Below are positions 1 through 9,162 of a stretch of 44,923 bases of DNA, in pieces. The translations under genes were made by a program, and so were the position numbers. The first letter of the stretch is position 1. Every line of letters begins with the position of its first letter. A model generated the notes under the pieces. It ran no database searches and was not told where the DNA came from. It saw only the letters and a list, made by a program, of their open reading frames with translations. The DNA comes from Oerskovia merdavium. GTDB taxonomy: Bacteria; Actinomycetota; Actinomycetes; Actinomycetales; Cellulomonadaceae. Location: positions 478,093 through 523,015 of the forward strand of contig NZ_JACSQF010000001.1 in the NCBI RefSeq assembly GCF_014836755.1, read 5' to 3'.

Positions 1-24
1 GCCACGCCCCGGGTGGGGCGTGGC
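1..24. terminator. Perfect hairpin, likely terminator
   Basis: A 10-bp perfect inverted repeat (gccacgcccc / ggggcgtggc) with a 4-nt gggt loop lies about 55 nt beyond the stop of the minus-strand VKOR gene. It has no T-tract, which is common in high-GC actinobacteria. It may equally serve a gene to the left of the window. Confidence 0.6.
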
Positions 25-79
25 CGCGAGGGTGGGGGGCGCCGTCGGGCAGGAGGTCGCTCCCCGCCCTGCGCGGGAC

Positions 80-724
80 TCAGCCGAAGAGCTTGGACCC
101 GTGCTTGAGCAGGACCCCGGCGATCATCAGGACGATCCAGGCCGCCGTGAGGAAGACGTCCGCGTCCGAGCGCACGAACGACATGGCGCGTTCCTGGGCC
201 CGGGCCGGGAGGTAGAGGTTGTTCTCCAGGATGTTCCAGTGCAGCAGCGTCATGAAGACGAGCGTCGTCGAGAGCGTGACCAGCAGGCACCAGGGGCACA
301 GCGCGCCGATCACGAACATGGACTGGTAGAAGAGCCAGTACGCGAAGATCAGGCCCAGCGTGTAGACGACCTGTGCCGAGAACATGAACCAGCGCGGGAA
401 CCGCACCCCGCCGAGGCTCGCGACCGCGATCGTGATGACCACGGGTTCGGCGATCAGTCCGAGGAACGCGTTGGGGAAGCCGAACAACGACGACTGCCAC
501 GCGACCCCCACAGCGCCGCAGGACAGGACCTCGTTGACGTTGCACGAGAGCTCGGCCGTCGGGTTCGCTGCAAGGAGCACCGCGTCGTAGGACAGGACGA
601 ACGACGCGGTCAGGCTGACCAGCGCCGAGAACAGCATGGTGCCGAACACCCACCGGCGGCTGTGCCGGAAGCCCTTCACGGTCAGCGGGTCGAGGGTCTG
701 GTCGTCGTGCAGAACGTCGCTCAT
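80..724 (-). CDS. Vitamin K epoxide reductase (VKOR) family membrane protein
   Basis: This 214-aa integral membrane protein belongs to the VKOR family, which in bacteria reoxidises DsbA-like thioredoxin-fold partners with quinone and so drives disulfide formation outside the membrane. The family's four cysteines are present: a loop pair at C61 and C69 and the CPWC active-site pair C143/C146. Four to five hydrophobic helices surround them. The ATG at 724 is preceded by GAAGGG about 10 nt upstream. A possible -10 (TAGGCT on the minus strand, complement of 773-778) would give a leader of about 40 nt. There is no DsbA-like gene next to it in the window, so its partner must be elsewhere. Identification is firm; the physiological partner is unknown. 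Confidence 0.92.
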   Translation of the reverse strand: MSDVLHDDQTLDPLTVKGFRHSRRWVFGTMLFSALVSLTASFVLSYDAVLLAANPTAELSCNVNEVLSCGAVGVAWQSSLFGFPNAFLGLIAEPVVITIAVASLGGVRFPRWFMFSAQVVYTLGLIFAYWLFYQSMFVIGALCPWCLLVTLSTTLVFMTLLHWNILENNLYLPARAQERAMSFVRSDADVFLTAAWIVLMIAGVLLKHGSKLFG

Positions 725-1563
725 GCGTGCGGCCCTTCAGGCAGTGGCCCCGGCCATCCCCGAGGCGCCTCCAGCCTAGGTGCGCGGCGGCCGCTGCACG
801 TGCGGGTGCGGCGTCTCGCGGACAGGGTGCGATCAGCAGATGGACGTCCCTCCCTCGAATACTCAGCACAATAACCTGCGGCGCGCGACGACAATCCCGT
901 CGAACGGTACCGAGAAGAGGATCCGACGGTCTTTCATGAATTCCTCGAGACGACGCGTCGTACGGTCATGGGCGGACGGCTCGCCACTCCCGTGACAATG
1001 GTGAGGAGACGGACCGCCGAGAATACGTGCCGGATCTCCGCCGTCGGGAATCCGTCGACGCGGCCCACTCCTCGACGGACGTCCGAACGCGTGGACCCAC
1101 GTCCTGCGCGGGCGCGTCTGCCGAGGCCAGAGGGACCTGGGCCGGGACGGTGATAGAGACGGAGGGCGCCCGACCACGGGATGCGCCCCGAGGCGCCGGC
1201 CCCCTTCGACCGGAATACCGGTGGAACAGCGACACGTGCGAGCCAGGGGAAGCACGATCACTCGCACGGCGTCGGCTCCGCCAGGAGAGCCGACCGAGGA
1301 ATGTGGTTCACCGTTCAACCATCTATCCGTCGATCACCGCGCACCGTGCTCGGCTGCACCATTCTCGAAGGTCCCTCCGGACTGCCCGGCGCATGCGCGA
1401 CCACCCTGCCACGCCTCGGCATTCCTTCCGCGCAGCCTGCGGGTTTTCGGCGCCCCGGCGACGCGCACCGTCCCCCGCACGCCGCGCGCAGCCAAGCCCA
1501 CCGGTGTAGACCGGAAGACGCGGACGACGACGCGTCCACGGGCGGGCGGCGAAGGAGCGAGCC
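725..1563. other. Gene-poor interval
   Basis: About 840 nt between two divergent genes. Open frames exist on both strands (for example 863-1318 minus), but their translations are Arg/Pro/Ser-rich, show no recognisable motif and lack the third-position GC bias of the neighbours. Apart from the VKOR promoter candidate at 773-778 I see no supportable gene, RNA or repeat. Confidence 0.5.
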
Positions 1564-2748
1564 ATGGCGATCGGGTACCTCGTCCCGGTGCTGCTGCTCG
1601 CGTGCTGCACGACGACCTCGCTCGTGCCCGCCCGGCACCCGGCCGGGCTCGGACGCCTGAGCTTCCGGTTGAGCGTCCTGGTCAACGAGCAACCCTTCGT
1701 GATGCTGGCCGCGCTGACGGCCCTGTCGGTGATCGCGGTCGTCGACGGCGACGGCGCGACGCCCGCCGGCCGGGTCGGGCTCGCGCTGGCCGTCCTGACC
1801 GCGGCCGGACTCGTCGTGGTCGCGCGACGTGGCCTGCGCGCTGTGCCCGCGCTCGACCGCACGCTCGTCGCGGGCCTCGCGACCGCGCCGGGATCCGTCA
1901 CGACGCGCGGGCTGCCCTGGCGCCGGATCCTGCTGGCCCCGTTCGCGGTGCGGCGACGCGACGTCGTGCGCGTGCGCGACCTGCCGTACGGCGACGGCGC
2001 GCAGCACCGGCTCGACGTGTACGGCCCCCGGTCCCGCCCGCCCGACGGGCCGACCCTCGTGTACTTCCACGGCGGCGGGTACGTGAGCGGGCGCAAGGAG
2101 CTCGAGGCCCGCGCGATGCTCTCGCGCCTCGCGAGCCACGGCTGGGTGTGCGTGAGCGCGAACTACGGACTGCGCCCGACGACGAACTTCCCCGGCCACC
2201 TGGTCGACGCCAAGCAGGTGCTGGCCTGGGTCCGGGAGCACGGCGCCGAGCACGGGGCCGACACCGCTCGCGTCGTCGTCGCGGGCAGCTCGGCCGGCGC
2301 ACACCTCGCGGCGCTCGCGGCACTCACCCCGGGAGACGCGCGGTTCCAGCCCGGATTCGAGGGCGCCGACACGTCCGTGGTCGGGGCGGTCTGCCTCTAC
2401 GGCTACTTCGGCGAGTACTACGGCAGCGGCCGCGACCTGGCCGTCGACTCGTCGCCGGACGACTACGTGCGGCCCGACGCTCCCCCGTTCCTCGTCGTGC
2501 ACGGCGACCAGGACACCCTGGTGCCGGTCGAGGGAGCGCGCCGGTTCGTGCGGCACCTGCGGGAGGTCTCGTCGTCGCCGGTCGTGTACGCCGAGCTGCC
2601 CGGGGCGCGGCACGGGTTCGACCTGTTCCACTCGATCAGGTTCGACGCGGTCGTCGCCGCGGTCGAGGAGTTCGCCGGGCGGGTGGTGGCGCGGGGCCCG
2701 GCGCCGGAAGCGACGAGGGCGTCGGTCGAGCGGCGGGACGAGAGGTAG
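1564..2748 (+). CDS. Membrane-anchored alpha/beta hydrolase (HSL/esterase type)
   Basis: This 394-aa protein has two or three hydrophobic N-terminal segments (about residues 4-20, 46-60 and 70-87) followed by an alpha/beta-hydrolase domain. The oxyanion-hole motif HGGGY sits at 169-173, the nucleophile elbow GSSAG at 241-245 (S243), and the acid and base in the HGDQD and ARHGFD motifs near the C-terminus. This is the hormone-sensitive-lipase/carboxylesterase arrangement. The start is supported by GAAGGAG 7-8 nt upstream of the ATG. The substrate cannot be predicted. The gene runs convergent to the DUF262 gene with a 35-nt gap, and a 5' intergenic region of over 800 nt separates it from the VKOR gene. 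Confidence 0.85.
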   Translation: MAIGYLVPVLLLACCTTTSLVPARHPAGLGRLSFRLSVLVNEQPFVMLAALTALSVIAVVDGDGATPAGRVGLALAVLTAAGLVVVARRGLRAVPALDRTLVAGLATAPGSVTTRGLPWRRILLAPFAVRRRDVVRVRDLPYGDGAQHRLDVYGPRSRPPDGPTLVYFHGGGYVSGRKELEARAMLSRLASHGWVCVSANYGLRPTTNFPGHLVDAKQVLAWVREHGAEHGADTARVVVAGSSAGAHLAALAALTPGDARFQPGFEGADTSVVGAVCLYGYFGEYYGSGRDLAVDSSPDDYVRPDAPPFLVVHGDQDTLVPVEGARRFVRHLREVSSSPVVYAELPGARHGFDLFHSIRFDAVVAAVEEFAGRVVARGPAPEATRASVERRDER

Positions 2749-2749
2749 G

Positions 2750-2780
2750 CCGGAGGAGCCCTCTAGGTCTCCTTGCCGGA
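2750..2780. terminator. Weak hairpin between convergent genes
   Basis: An imperfect stem (ccggaggag against ctccttgccgg) around a ctctaggt loop lies in the short gap between the esterase and DUF262 stops. It could end both transcripts; the stem is short and interrupted. Confidence 0.35.
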
Positions 2781-2783
2781 CGT

Positions 2784-4871
2784 CTAGAGCTTTGTGGCCC
2801 CTCTGACTCCTCGCTGCATGTCAGGCCGCACCCCTGCGACGGTCGTCTCTCGGCCTTGCGGGAAGAGTCGCGCCGACAGCGCTCCGGGCGACGGCGACTT
2901 CACCGGATAGGCCGGAGTTGAGATCTTGCTTATCTCGGAGATCGTCAGAAAGGTACCAGGTGTGACATCGCCAAAGACGAACTCGATGTGAGCGGCGATG
3001 TCTCCCCGGGAACTGGTTCGGTCGTCGCGCCGTTCGGCCGAGATGCCCGCGACGGAAAGCTCATCAGCGGTTGCCCTCTCTACAGCAACCTGAATGTCGT
3101 CAGTTGAGTCGAGACGATCAGTGCGAGGCCAGATATCGCAAACGAGGAGTGCGTACGTGGTAGTACGTTCGACGATCTCGTCGATGTCCCAGCGAAGGGG
3201 CAGGCGCCGATTCATCGTCAGCGCGGAAAACTCGAGCAGATGCTCACGTTTGGAAGACCACTCCGCATTCGACATCGTGCTGTTGAGGACGCCAGTGACG
3301 AGCGTGAGGTTGCCCAACGTGTGGAGCAAGCGATCCCGTTCCTCCATCAGCCGTTGGGCATCATCTTCGCTCAACCCCTCGGGGAGCTCCCAGTGCTTCT
3401 CCCAGGCCTGCGGCATGAGGTGCTCGATCGACAGCTTCCGAACGGCCATCGGCTCGGTTCTAGTCGACGACACGTGGCTCTCGATCGCCTCGAGCAGAAG
3501 TCGAAGTTGATCACGCCGAAGGCGAAGGTAGACCTGCCGCCCCGCCAGCTCGTCAACGACGTTCTTGTCTGTGGGCCAAAGCCCCGAGCCAGAAGTCAGT
3601 CCCGCGAGGTGCTGTCGCACCACTTCGTCCACAGGGCCTTCACCTGCCCCTAGTCGGCGCAAAATCTCAAGAAAGATCCGGTTGTAGTTCGCCGTGGACC
3701 ATCCGCAGATCGCGCGGCGAACCACGAACGACTCAAGAGCGGCGATAGCCTGTTCGCGTTCGCGTCCGGTGACGTTCTCGAACAGCCACAGAAGGAGCGG
3801 GGTAACGGTCTGCGAATCAGCGATCCGCAGGCGCCGTAGCGCCGTCTGTTCGTGCGCAGTACCAGCAGTGCACGCCTCGACTTCAAGGTAGACCTCGGAG
3901 TACCTGTTGATCGACTCAAGCATCTGCTCAGCCCGTTCTGCGTCGGCTCGCACATCCTTGCGGACCGATGAGAAGAGGTCGTGCGACAGCACTTCCTGCT
4001 GCAAGAAGGTGATCAGGAAGTAATTCATGAAGACGTCGAGCTGCGGCCGTACGAGGCGCCCTTGGCGCAACTCGCCTTCCCAGTGGCGATCTTCCAAGGG
4101 ACTCCACAGCTTCTGGTAAAGCGATTCGACGGGCCGTTGCCCAGCCTCAAGCGTCCGGAACAGCAGATTCTTGATGAGGTCAGCAGCCAGGAGTGGAGTG
4201 CCGCGCGCGTTCAGAGTCTCGAAGATGACCTGAGCATCGTCGGTCGACGTCAGATCGATGACGACGACCTGCAAACCATCGGTAATGACGTCGGCGAGCC
4301 GGGCGAGGGCCGCATCGACGTGCCCCGGTTCCGATGTCGACCAGGCGTAGACATGCTCACGGAACCATGCATAGGCCTGGACGGTGCGCGGGAGGCTCGC
4401 GCTGTAGGCCGTCTCCTTGTGCTCTCCGCGGAGCGCCGCCGCATAGGAGTCGCGGTCTCGGTTCGTCGGCCAGAGCCGAAACTGCTCGTCTTCGTCCCGC
4501 ACAAGATCCGGGTCGTTCTCGACGAGCTTGGAGAGTCGCCGGGTCAGCCTCGGGTCATTACCCGACGATGCTGCGACGTCGCGCACTGCCGCGACAAAAA
4601 GTTGAAGCGTCGTCAGCCGCTGCTGTCCGTCGATGATCTCGCGCACTTCGAGGCTGCCCAGCCCGCCGGGCTTGTGCTGAAGGACCACCGCACCGAGGAA
4701 GTGCGGCGAGTAGTCCCCACGGGCGAACCTCCGCTCGGTTGTCTGAACGTCCTGCCAGAGCGGGAGCCACTGATCGGCGACACTCCACACATACGAACGC
4801 TGAAAGAGCGGGACAGTCAATCGGACATCGCCACGGAAGACCGCTTTGAGCTCCCTCGGGTGGGCTTCCAT
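2784..4871 (-). CDS. DUF262/DUF1524 (GmrSD-like) nuclease-type defence protein
   Basis: This 695-aa protein has the two-part layout of GmrSD/BrxU-type anti-phage enzymes. An N-terminal DUF262 (ParB/Srx-like) domain carries QRSYVW at 24-29 and the nucleotide-handling motif DGQQR at 81-85. A C-terminal DUF1524 His-Me-finger nuclease domain carries IEHLMPQ at 482-488, HTLGNL near 517 and a following TMSN block. About 70 residues beyond DUF1524 form a further small domain. GmrSD relatives restrict phage DNA with glucosylated hydroxymethylcytosine, and other members have other targets, so the target here is not predictable. The ATG at 4871 was chosen over one at 4940 because GGAGG lies 9 nt upstream and DUF262 proteins begin at this point. 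Base composition is visibly less GC-rich than the neighbours, and the gene sits just 3' of a tRNA gene, both consistent with transfer. Confidence 0.88.
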   Translation of the reverse strand: MEAHPRELKAVFRGDVRLTVPLFQRSYVWSVADQWLPLWQDVQTTERRFARGDYSPHFLGAVVLQHKPGGLGSLEVREIIDGQQRLTTLQLFVAAVRDVAASSGNDPRLTRRLSKLVENDPDLVRDEDEQFRLWPTNRDRDSYAAALRGEHKETAYSASLPRTVQAYAWFREHVYAWSTSEPGHVDAALARLADVITDGLQVVVIDLTSTDDAQVIFETLNARGTPLLAADLIKNLLFRTLEAGQRPVESLYQKLWSPLEDRHWEGELRQGRLVRPQLDVFMNYFLITFLQQEVLSHDLFSSVRKDVRADAERAEQMLESINRYSEVYLEVEACTAGTAHEQTALRRLRIADSQTVTPLLLWLFENVTGREREQAIAALESFVVRRAICGWSTANYNRIFLEILRRLGAGEGPVDEVVRQHLAGLTSGSGLWPTDKNVVDELAGRQVYLRLRRDQLRLLLEAIESHVSSTRTEPMAVRKLSIEHLMPQAWEKHWELPEGLSEDDAQRLMEERDRLLHTLGNLTLVTGVLNSTMSNAEWSSKREHLLEFSALTMNRRLPLRWDIDEIVERTTTYALLVCDIWPRTDRLDSTDDIQVAVERATADELSVAGISAERRDDRTSSRGDIAAHIEFVFGDVTPGTFLTISEISKISTPAYPVKSPSPGALSARLFPQGRETTVAGVRPDMQRGVRGATKL

Positions 4872-4953
4872 GTGCAACAACCTCCGTCGAATCGCGGCAG
4901 TGTGTTCGTCGGCCAGCCGTAGTGCGGAAGCGCGTCGCAACGTGTGGCAAGTC

Positions 4954-4973
4954 CACTCTCGTCGACGAGAGTG
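4954..4973. promoter_or_regulatory. 20-bp perfect palindrome: operator or tRNA terminator
   Basis: The sequence cactctcgtcgacgagagtg is its own reverse complement. On the minus strand it follows immediately after ATTGACAC, which contains a TTGACA -35-like hexamer (complement of 4972-4977), about 80 nt before the DUF262 start. That is where a repressor would block transcription. It also lies 24 nt past the 3' end of the tRNA gene and could fold into an 8-bp stem with a TCGA loop, so a tRNA terminator is an alternative. No T-tract follows. Confidence 0.5.
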
Positions 4974-4996
4974 TCAATCCGCATTGGGGAGCTCGG

Positions 4997-5069
4997 TGCG
5001 CCTGGCCAGATTCGAACTGGCGACACCCGCTTTAGGAGAGCGGTGCTCTATCCCCTGAGCTACAGGCGC
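4997..5069 (-). tRNA. tRNA-Arg (anticodon CCU)
   Basis: A 73-nt minus-strand cloverleaf. The acceptor stem is GCGCCTG/CAGGCGC with discriminator A. The D-arm contains TAGCTCAGGGGATAGAGC. The anticodon arm is CCGCT-CTCCTAA-AGCGG, which puts CCU at positions 34-36. The T-arm is GCCAG-TTCGAAT-CTGGC. The 3' terminal A of CCA is not encoded (CC then G follow the discriminator). tRNA-Arg(CCU) decodes AGG, a rare codon in such genomes, and is a frequent site for integrative elements. Confidence 0.97.
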
Positions 5070-5193
5070 GTGGGCGCGAACACGGAGGATCGGGCCCGGT
5101 GGGACGCCCGACAGCCTAGCGTCCCGGCCCCGGACTGTCCCAACCGCGCCCACCCCGAGCCAGGGACATCCCCCGGCATCCCGTCCCACCCGC

Positions 5194-5228
5194 GGTGGGG
5201 TGCCGGACCCGAGGCCCGGCACCCCACC
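5194..5228. terminator. Strong hairpin after MacB-like operon
   Basis: A stem of 12-13 bp (ggtggggtgccgg / ccggcaccccacc) with a 9-nt loop lies 8 nt beyond the permease stop, where the minus-strand efflux operon should end. No T-tract. Confidence 0.7.
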
Positions 5229-5235
5229 TGCGCGG

Positions 5236-6435
5236 TCACACGGCCGCGAGCGCCTCGGTCGGCGCCATGCGCGCTGCCCGCACCGCGGGGTAGAGGCCGG
5301 CGATGGCCCCGATCGCGAGCGTCGCGACGAGCCCGCCCGCCGCGACGAGGGGCGGCACGGCGACCGGCCAGCCCTGCGACGTGGCGTACCCGGCCGTGAT
5401 GCCGACGCCGATCAGGACCCCCGCTGCCCCGCCCATGAGGGAGAGCACCAGGGACTCGACGAGGAACTGCCCGCGGATCTGTCCACGCGTCGCCCCGAGG
5501 GAGCGACGCAGGCCGATCTCCGCCCGTCGTTCGAGCACCGAGATCACCATGGTGTTGGCGACCCCGATCCCGCCCACGAGCAGCGCGACCGCACCGAGCC
5601 CGACGAGCAGGCCCGTGAACGCCTCGTCCGTGGCCTGCTGGGCCGCGAGCGCGTCGGAGGGGCGCGAGACGTCGACCTCGTTGGGCGCCTGCGGGTTGGC
5701 CGTGGGCCCGAGCACGCTGCGGACCTGCTCGACCGCGTCCTCACGCGTACGCGTGTAGATCGTCGTCGGCAGCTCGTCCCAGTCGAGGTACTGCGCCGCG
5801 GCCTCCCGGCCGACGAGCGCCCCGAGGTCTATCTCGGGTGCCAGCGGCACGGGGTCGAGGATCCCGACGACCGTGAACCACTGGCCGCCGATCCAGACCT
5901 CGATCGCCGGGTCCGGTGCGGAGATCCCGAGCCGCTCGGCGGTCGCGTGCCCCAGGACGACGGCCGGGTACTGCGCGGTCGCCTCCGAGAGCCACTCCCC
6001 CTGGCCCACGCTCCCCCCGATCGACTCGAGCAGGTCGAGGTCGGTCGCGTACACACCGATCCCTCCCGACTCGCCGGCCGGGATCAGGTCCGTCCGGTAT
6101 GCCTTGGCCTTGAGCAGCGCGACCGACGTCGCGGTCTCGACGGGCGCGATCCGGCGCACCATGTCGACCGACTCGGGCGGCAGGCTGGCCGCCTCCCCGA
6201 ACAGGTCGGTGCCTGGTGCGACCCGCAGCAGGTTGGTCCCGAGCGCCGAGAGCGTCCGGTCGAGCTCGGCGCGCGACGAGCTCGAGATCCCGACGACCGC
6301 GACCATGGCCGCGATGCCGATCGCGATGCCCAGCGCCGACAGCACGGCCCGCAGCGGGCGGGTCCGGAGCCCGGTCGCGCCGACACGCAGGACGTCCGGC
6401 GGCCCGAGCCGGGCGGGGCGCAGCACGGTCAGCAC
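5236..6435 (-). CDS. MacB/FtsX-type ABC transporter permease
   Basis: This 399-aa protein is the membrane subunit of a MacB-like ABC system. One N-terminal transmembrane helix (about 25-45) is followed by a large extracytoplasmic domain and then three C-terminal helices. The FtsX signature [14 protein letters not shown] precedes the second helix, and the protein ends with the typical [13 protein letters not shown]. Such permeases do not carry substrate through the membrane themselves; they couple cytoplasmic ATP hydrolysis to movement of an external domain, driving export or signalling. The GTG start (6433-6435) overlaps the ATPase stop by 7 nt, so translation is probably coupled. It is the last gene of a four-gene operon. 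Confidence 0.93.
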   Translation of the reverse strand: MLTVLRPARLGPPDVLRVGATGLRTRPLRAVLSALGIAIGIAAMVAVVGISSSSRAELDRTLSALGTNLLRVAPGTDLFGEAASLPPESVDMVRRIAPVETATSVALLKAKAYRTDLIPAGESGGIGVYATDLDLLESIGGSVGQGEWLSEATAQYPAVVLGHATAERLGISAPDPAIEVWIGGQWFTVVGILDPVPLAPEIDLGALVGREAAAQYLDWDELPTTIYTRTREDAVEQVRSVLGPTANPQAPNEVDVSRPSDALAAQQATDEAFTGLLVGLGAVALLVGGIGVANTMVISVLERRAEIGLRRSLGATRGQIRGQFLVESLVLSLMGGAAGVLIGVGITAGYATSQGWPVAVPPLVAAGGLVATLAIGAIAGLYPAVRAARMAPTEALAAV

Positions 6436-7277
6436 GGCTCCCCCTCGGTCGACGCGCCGGTCGGGTGGCCGCCGGCCACGCCGTCCGGAACCGCCTCCAC
6501 CGTCGCGTCGAAGACGGTCCCCCTGCCCGCGTCCACCGGTCCCGAGACGTCCGCGACGATCTCACCGTCCCGCATCGCGACCTGCCGGGGCAGCGAGGCC
6601 GCGAGCTCGCGGTCGTGCGTGATGATGACGACGGTCGTCCCGGCGGCGTTGAGCGCGCGCAGCACGTCCATGACCCCGGCCCCGGCGGTCGTGTCGAGCG
6701 CTCCGGTCGGTTCGTCGGCGAGCAGGAGCGGCGGGTCCCCGACGACCGCACGGGCGATCGCGACGCGCTGCTTCTCCCCGCCCGACAGCTCGTGCGGCCG
6801 GTGGGTCAGCCGGTGACCCAGCCCCACCCGCTCGAGCGCTTCCGCCGCCCGACGACGTCGCTCGCGCCGCCCGACCCCCCGGTACAGGAGCCCGTCGGCC
6901 ACGTTGTCGAGCGCCGAGACGCCGACGGCCAGGTGGAAGTGCTGGAACACGAACCCGATGCGGCTCGCGCGCAGCGCGGACACCTCGCGGTCGTCGAGGT
7001 CCTCGACGAGGAAGCCGTCGATCATGACGTGCCCCGAGGTGGGCCGGTCGAGGGTGCCGATCACGTTGAGCATGGTCGACTTGCCCGAGCCCGAGGGCCC
7101 GACGATCGCGAGCAGCTCGCCCCGGTCGACGTCGAGGTGGACGTCACGCAGCGCGGCGACCCCACCGGGGAAGACGCGCGACACCTGGTGCAGCGTGACG
7201 ACGGGTACGCCGCCTCCCGAGGCGCCCGCCCCGGGGACGGTCGCGGACGGCGCGAGCGCGACGGTCGCGGCGCTCAC
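6429..7277 (-). CDS. MacB/LolD-type ABC transporter ATP-binding protein
   Basis: This 282-aa ATPase energises the FtsX-type permease encoded next. Walker A is GPSGSGKST at 60-68, the signature is [14 protein letters not shown] and Walker B is [12 protein letters not shown]. The first 25 residues (Ala/Gly/Pro-rich) and the last 40 are outside the core fold. Its GTG (7275-7277) overlaps the preceding adaptor stop as GTGA, and its stop overlaps the permease start, so adaptor, ATPase and permease are one translationally linked unit. Confidence 0.94.
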   Translation of the reverse strand: MSAATVALAPSATVPGAGASGGGVPVVTLHQVSRVFPGGVAALRDVHLDVDRGELLAIVGPSGSGKSTMLNVIGTLDRPTSGHVMIDGFLVEDLDDREVSALRASRIGFVFQHFHLAVGVSALDNVADGLLYRGVGRRERRRRAAEALERVGLGHRLTHRPHELSGGEKQRVAIARAVVGDPPLLLADEPTGALDTTAGAGVMDVLRALNAAGTTVVIITHDRELAASLPRQVAMRDGEIVADVSGPVDAGRGTVFDATVEAVPDGVAGGHPTGASTEGEPC

Positions 7278-8431
7278 GACGGCATCCCGACGACGTCGCC
7301 CTCGGCCAGGTCGCCCGTGACCTCGACGTTCCCGTCGGCGAAGAGCCCGGTGGTCACGGCGACGATACGGGTCGAGCCGCCCTCGACGACCTCGACGCCG
7401 TACCCCCCCTCGGCCAGCGCGAGGAGCGCAGCGACGGGCACGGTGAGCACGTCGGGCCGTTCGGCCTTGACGAACGTGACCTTGACCGAGCCGGCGTCGG
7501 CCTCGGTCCCGTCCGCGAGCGTCACGGTCACGGGGATCACCGTGGTGTCGGACGCCCCGGGCATCCCGCTCTCGTCCTTGACGATCTTGGGGCTCCCGAC
7601 GGCGGAGACCACGCCGTCGGCCGTCCCCCCTCCGGGGAGCGCGACGCTCACGGCGCCGCCCTCGACGGCCAGCCCACGGTCGGCGAGGTCGAGGTCAACC
7701 GAGATCGCCCGCTCGACCCCCGTCGTCGTGAGGATCTCCGCCGCGGCCGGCGCCCCGACGCGCACCTTGAGCGCGTCGACCCGCACCGGGCCGGTCACCA
7801 CGAGCACGTCGGCCGGGCCGACTCCCCCGGTCTTGTCGAGCCCGCGGCCCTTCTGCCACTTCTCGACGGCCTTGGCGGTCGCTGCCGTGAACTTGGTGTC
7901 CACGGTGAAGCCCGTGTACCCGAGCGCCGCGAGGTTCTCCTCGAGCTGGCGCACGTCGTCACCCTCGGCACCGACGCCCAGGTCGCGATACATCGGCAGG
8001 CCGCCGAGCAGCAGGACCGTGGGGTGCTCGTCGACCTTGAAGAGGACACCCCCGCGGTCGACGACGTCGCCCACCCCGGGCAACCAGGTCACGGTCCCGC
8101 CTCCTCCCCCGCCGTCGCCGCCCGCGCCCTGGTGTCCCTGGACGACGGCCTCGCCGTACCCCAGCGCGCCCTTGACCGTGCTCCGCTCGACGAGCGTCTG
8201 CCGGGTCACGGTCGCGGTCGATCCCGGTCCGGACGCCTCCGGAACGGGTTCGCCACCCCGGCCGAACCCGCCCAGGACCAGGACGGCCCCGGCGCCGATC
8301 ACGACGGCGCCGGCAACCCCGCCGACAATCGCCCCGCGGCGACGCCTCCGTCGCGGGGCGGCCTCGCCCGTCGCCGTCTTCCCGGCGTCCAGGGGGTCGC
8401 CGTCCGGGGCGACGTGCTTCCGACGGCTCAC
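7274..8431 (-). CDS. Membrane-anchored efflux adaptor with peptidoglycan-binding domain
   Basis: This 385-aa protein matches the HlyD/MacA-like adaptors that accompany MacB-type systems in Gram-positives. It has a basic N-terminus, one transmembrane helix (34-56), a Gly-rich linker at about 101-112 and a PG_binding_1-like segment at about 157-200 ([13 protein letters not shown], then [15 protein letters not shown]). Beta-rich adaptor segments follow, including repeated VTVTLADGT-type strands. I place the start at the GTG at 8429-8431, overlapping the lipoprotein stop as GTGA; an upstream extension to 8602 would run through the lipoprotein gene and reads as out-of-frame sequence. It probably bridges the permease to the cell wall. 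Confidence 0.88.
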   Translation of the reverse strand: MSRRKHVAPDGDPLDAGKTATGEAAPRRRRRRGAIVGGVAGAVVIGAGAVLVLGGFGRGGEPVPEASGPGSTATVTRQTLVERSTVKGALGYGEAVVQGHQGAGGDGGGGGGTVTWLPGVGDVVDRGGVLFKVDEHPTVLLLGGLPMYRDLGVGAEGDDVRQLEENLAALGYTGFTVDTKFTAATAKAVEKWQKGRGLDKTGGVGPADVLVVTGPVRVDALKVRVGAPAAAEILTTTGVERAISVDLDLADRGLAVEGGAVSVALPGGGTADGVVSAVGSPKIVKDESGMPGASDTTVIPVTVTLADGTEADAGSVKVTFVKAERPDVLTVPVAALLALAEGGYGVEVVEGGSTRIVAVTTGLFADGNVEVTGDLAEGDVVGMPS

Positions 8432-9042
8432 TCGCCGCTCTCCGTGACCGCGCCGCCGACCGAGAGGCTCGCGCCGCCCTCGCCGTTGCACGCCTCGAGC
8501 GCCGCGTCGAACGCGTCGAGGTCCTCGGGCACCTGGAGCGCCTCGGTCATGCCCCCGTTCGGGTCCGGGTCGGGCATGTCCACCCCGTTCTCGCGCATGC
8601 ACTTCGCGAACTCGCGCTGCGACTCGAGGTCCTCGGCGCTCGGCTTCACCGGCTCACCGCCGTTGGGCAAGAAGTCCTTGCAGGCTTCGAAGGCCTTGTC
8701 CATCTCCTCCATGTCGCCGCCGGCCTCCGAGGTGATCGCGACACCGCCCTCGGAGTCCGGGTCGGGCATGTCCACACCGTTGTCCCGCATGCAGCCCGCG
8801 AACTTGCGGGACAGGTCGTCGCGCTCGGCGTCGGTCATGTCCTCGTACGACTTCCCGTCCTTCGCCTGGCTGGTCTCGCCCTTGCCGCCACCCGCGCTCG
8901 CGACGCCCGGGGCGTCGTCGGGCGCGCACGCCGAGAGCGTGACCGACAGGAGCGCGACGACGAACGCGACCGACGCCGCGCTGCGACGCGAGCGGACTCT
9001 GCTGCGCCCCGTGGTCGGGGCCGGGGTCTGGTGGATGGTCAT
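8428..9042 (-). CDS. Lipoprotein with duplicated CMR.NGVDMPDPD motif
   Basis: This 204-aa predicted lipoprotein has a basic N-terminus, a hydrophobic helix at about 22-37 and the lipobox LSAC with the lipidated cysteine C39. The mature part holds two copies of one unit: KFAGCMRDNGVDMPDPD and EFAKCMRENGVDMPDPD, each followed 20-40 residues later by a second cysteine (EACKDF, EACNGE). Two small domains, each with a cysteine pair, are therefore likely. Proteins of this kind recur upstream of MacB-like operons in actinobacteria, but I know of no assigned function. It is first in the efflux operon and divergent from the two-component system. GAGGAC precedes the ATG. Confidence 0.85.
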   Translation of the reverse strand: MTIHQTPAPTTGRSRVRSRRSAASVAFVVALLSVTLSACAPDDAPGVASAGGGKGETSQAKDGKSYEDMTDAERDDLSRKFAGCMRDNGVDMPDPDSEGGVAITSEAGGDMEEMDKAFEACKDFLPNGGEPVKPSAEDLESQREFAKCMRENGVDMPDPDPNGGMTEALQVPEDLDAFDAALEACNGEGGASLSVGGAVTESGE

Positions 9043-9123
9043 GGTGCGTCCTCACGTCGTGGTCGGTCCCCGGGCCGCACGGGCCTCGGAGACGGGGTGC
9101 TCGAACAGTTCAGCGGGCGGCCC

Positions 9124-9162
9124 GTGAGGCTGCCGTGAGCCGCGACCTCACAGAGATCTCAC
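9124..9162. promoter_or_regulatory. Four CTCAC/GTGAG half-sites (likely response-regulator box)
   Basis: GTGAG occurs at 9124 and 9135, and CTCAC (its complement) at 9147 and 9158. Within each pair the spacing is 11 nt, one helical turn, as expected for tandem binding of an OmpR/PhoB-family regulator. The block sits between the divergent efflux operon and the response-regulator gene and ends 24 nt before the latter's GTG, so it would cover that gene's promoter. Autoregulation together with control of the efflux operon is the simplest reading. Confidence 0.6.

Noticed and set aside
863-1318. Minus-strand frame in the gap after the VKOR gene
   Set aside because: No SD or family motif and an unlikely amino-acid composition; treated as non-coding.
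6216-8447. Long plus-strand open frame opposite the efflux operon
   Set aside because: Antisense shadow of the permease, ATPase and adaptor genes, which have full motif sets and linked overlaps on the minus strand.
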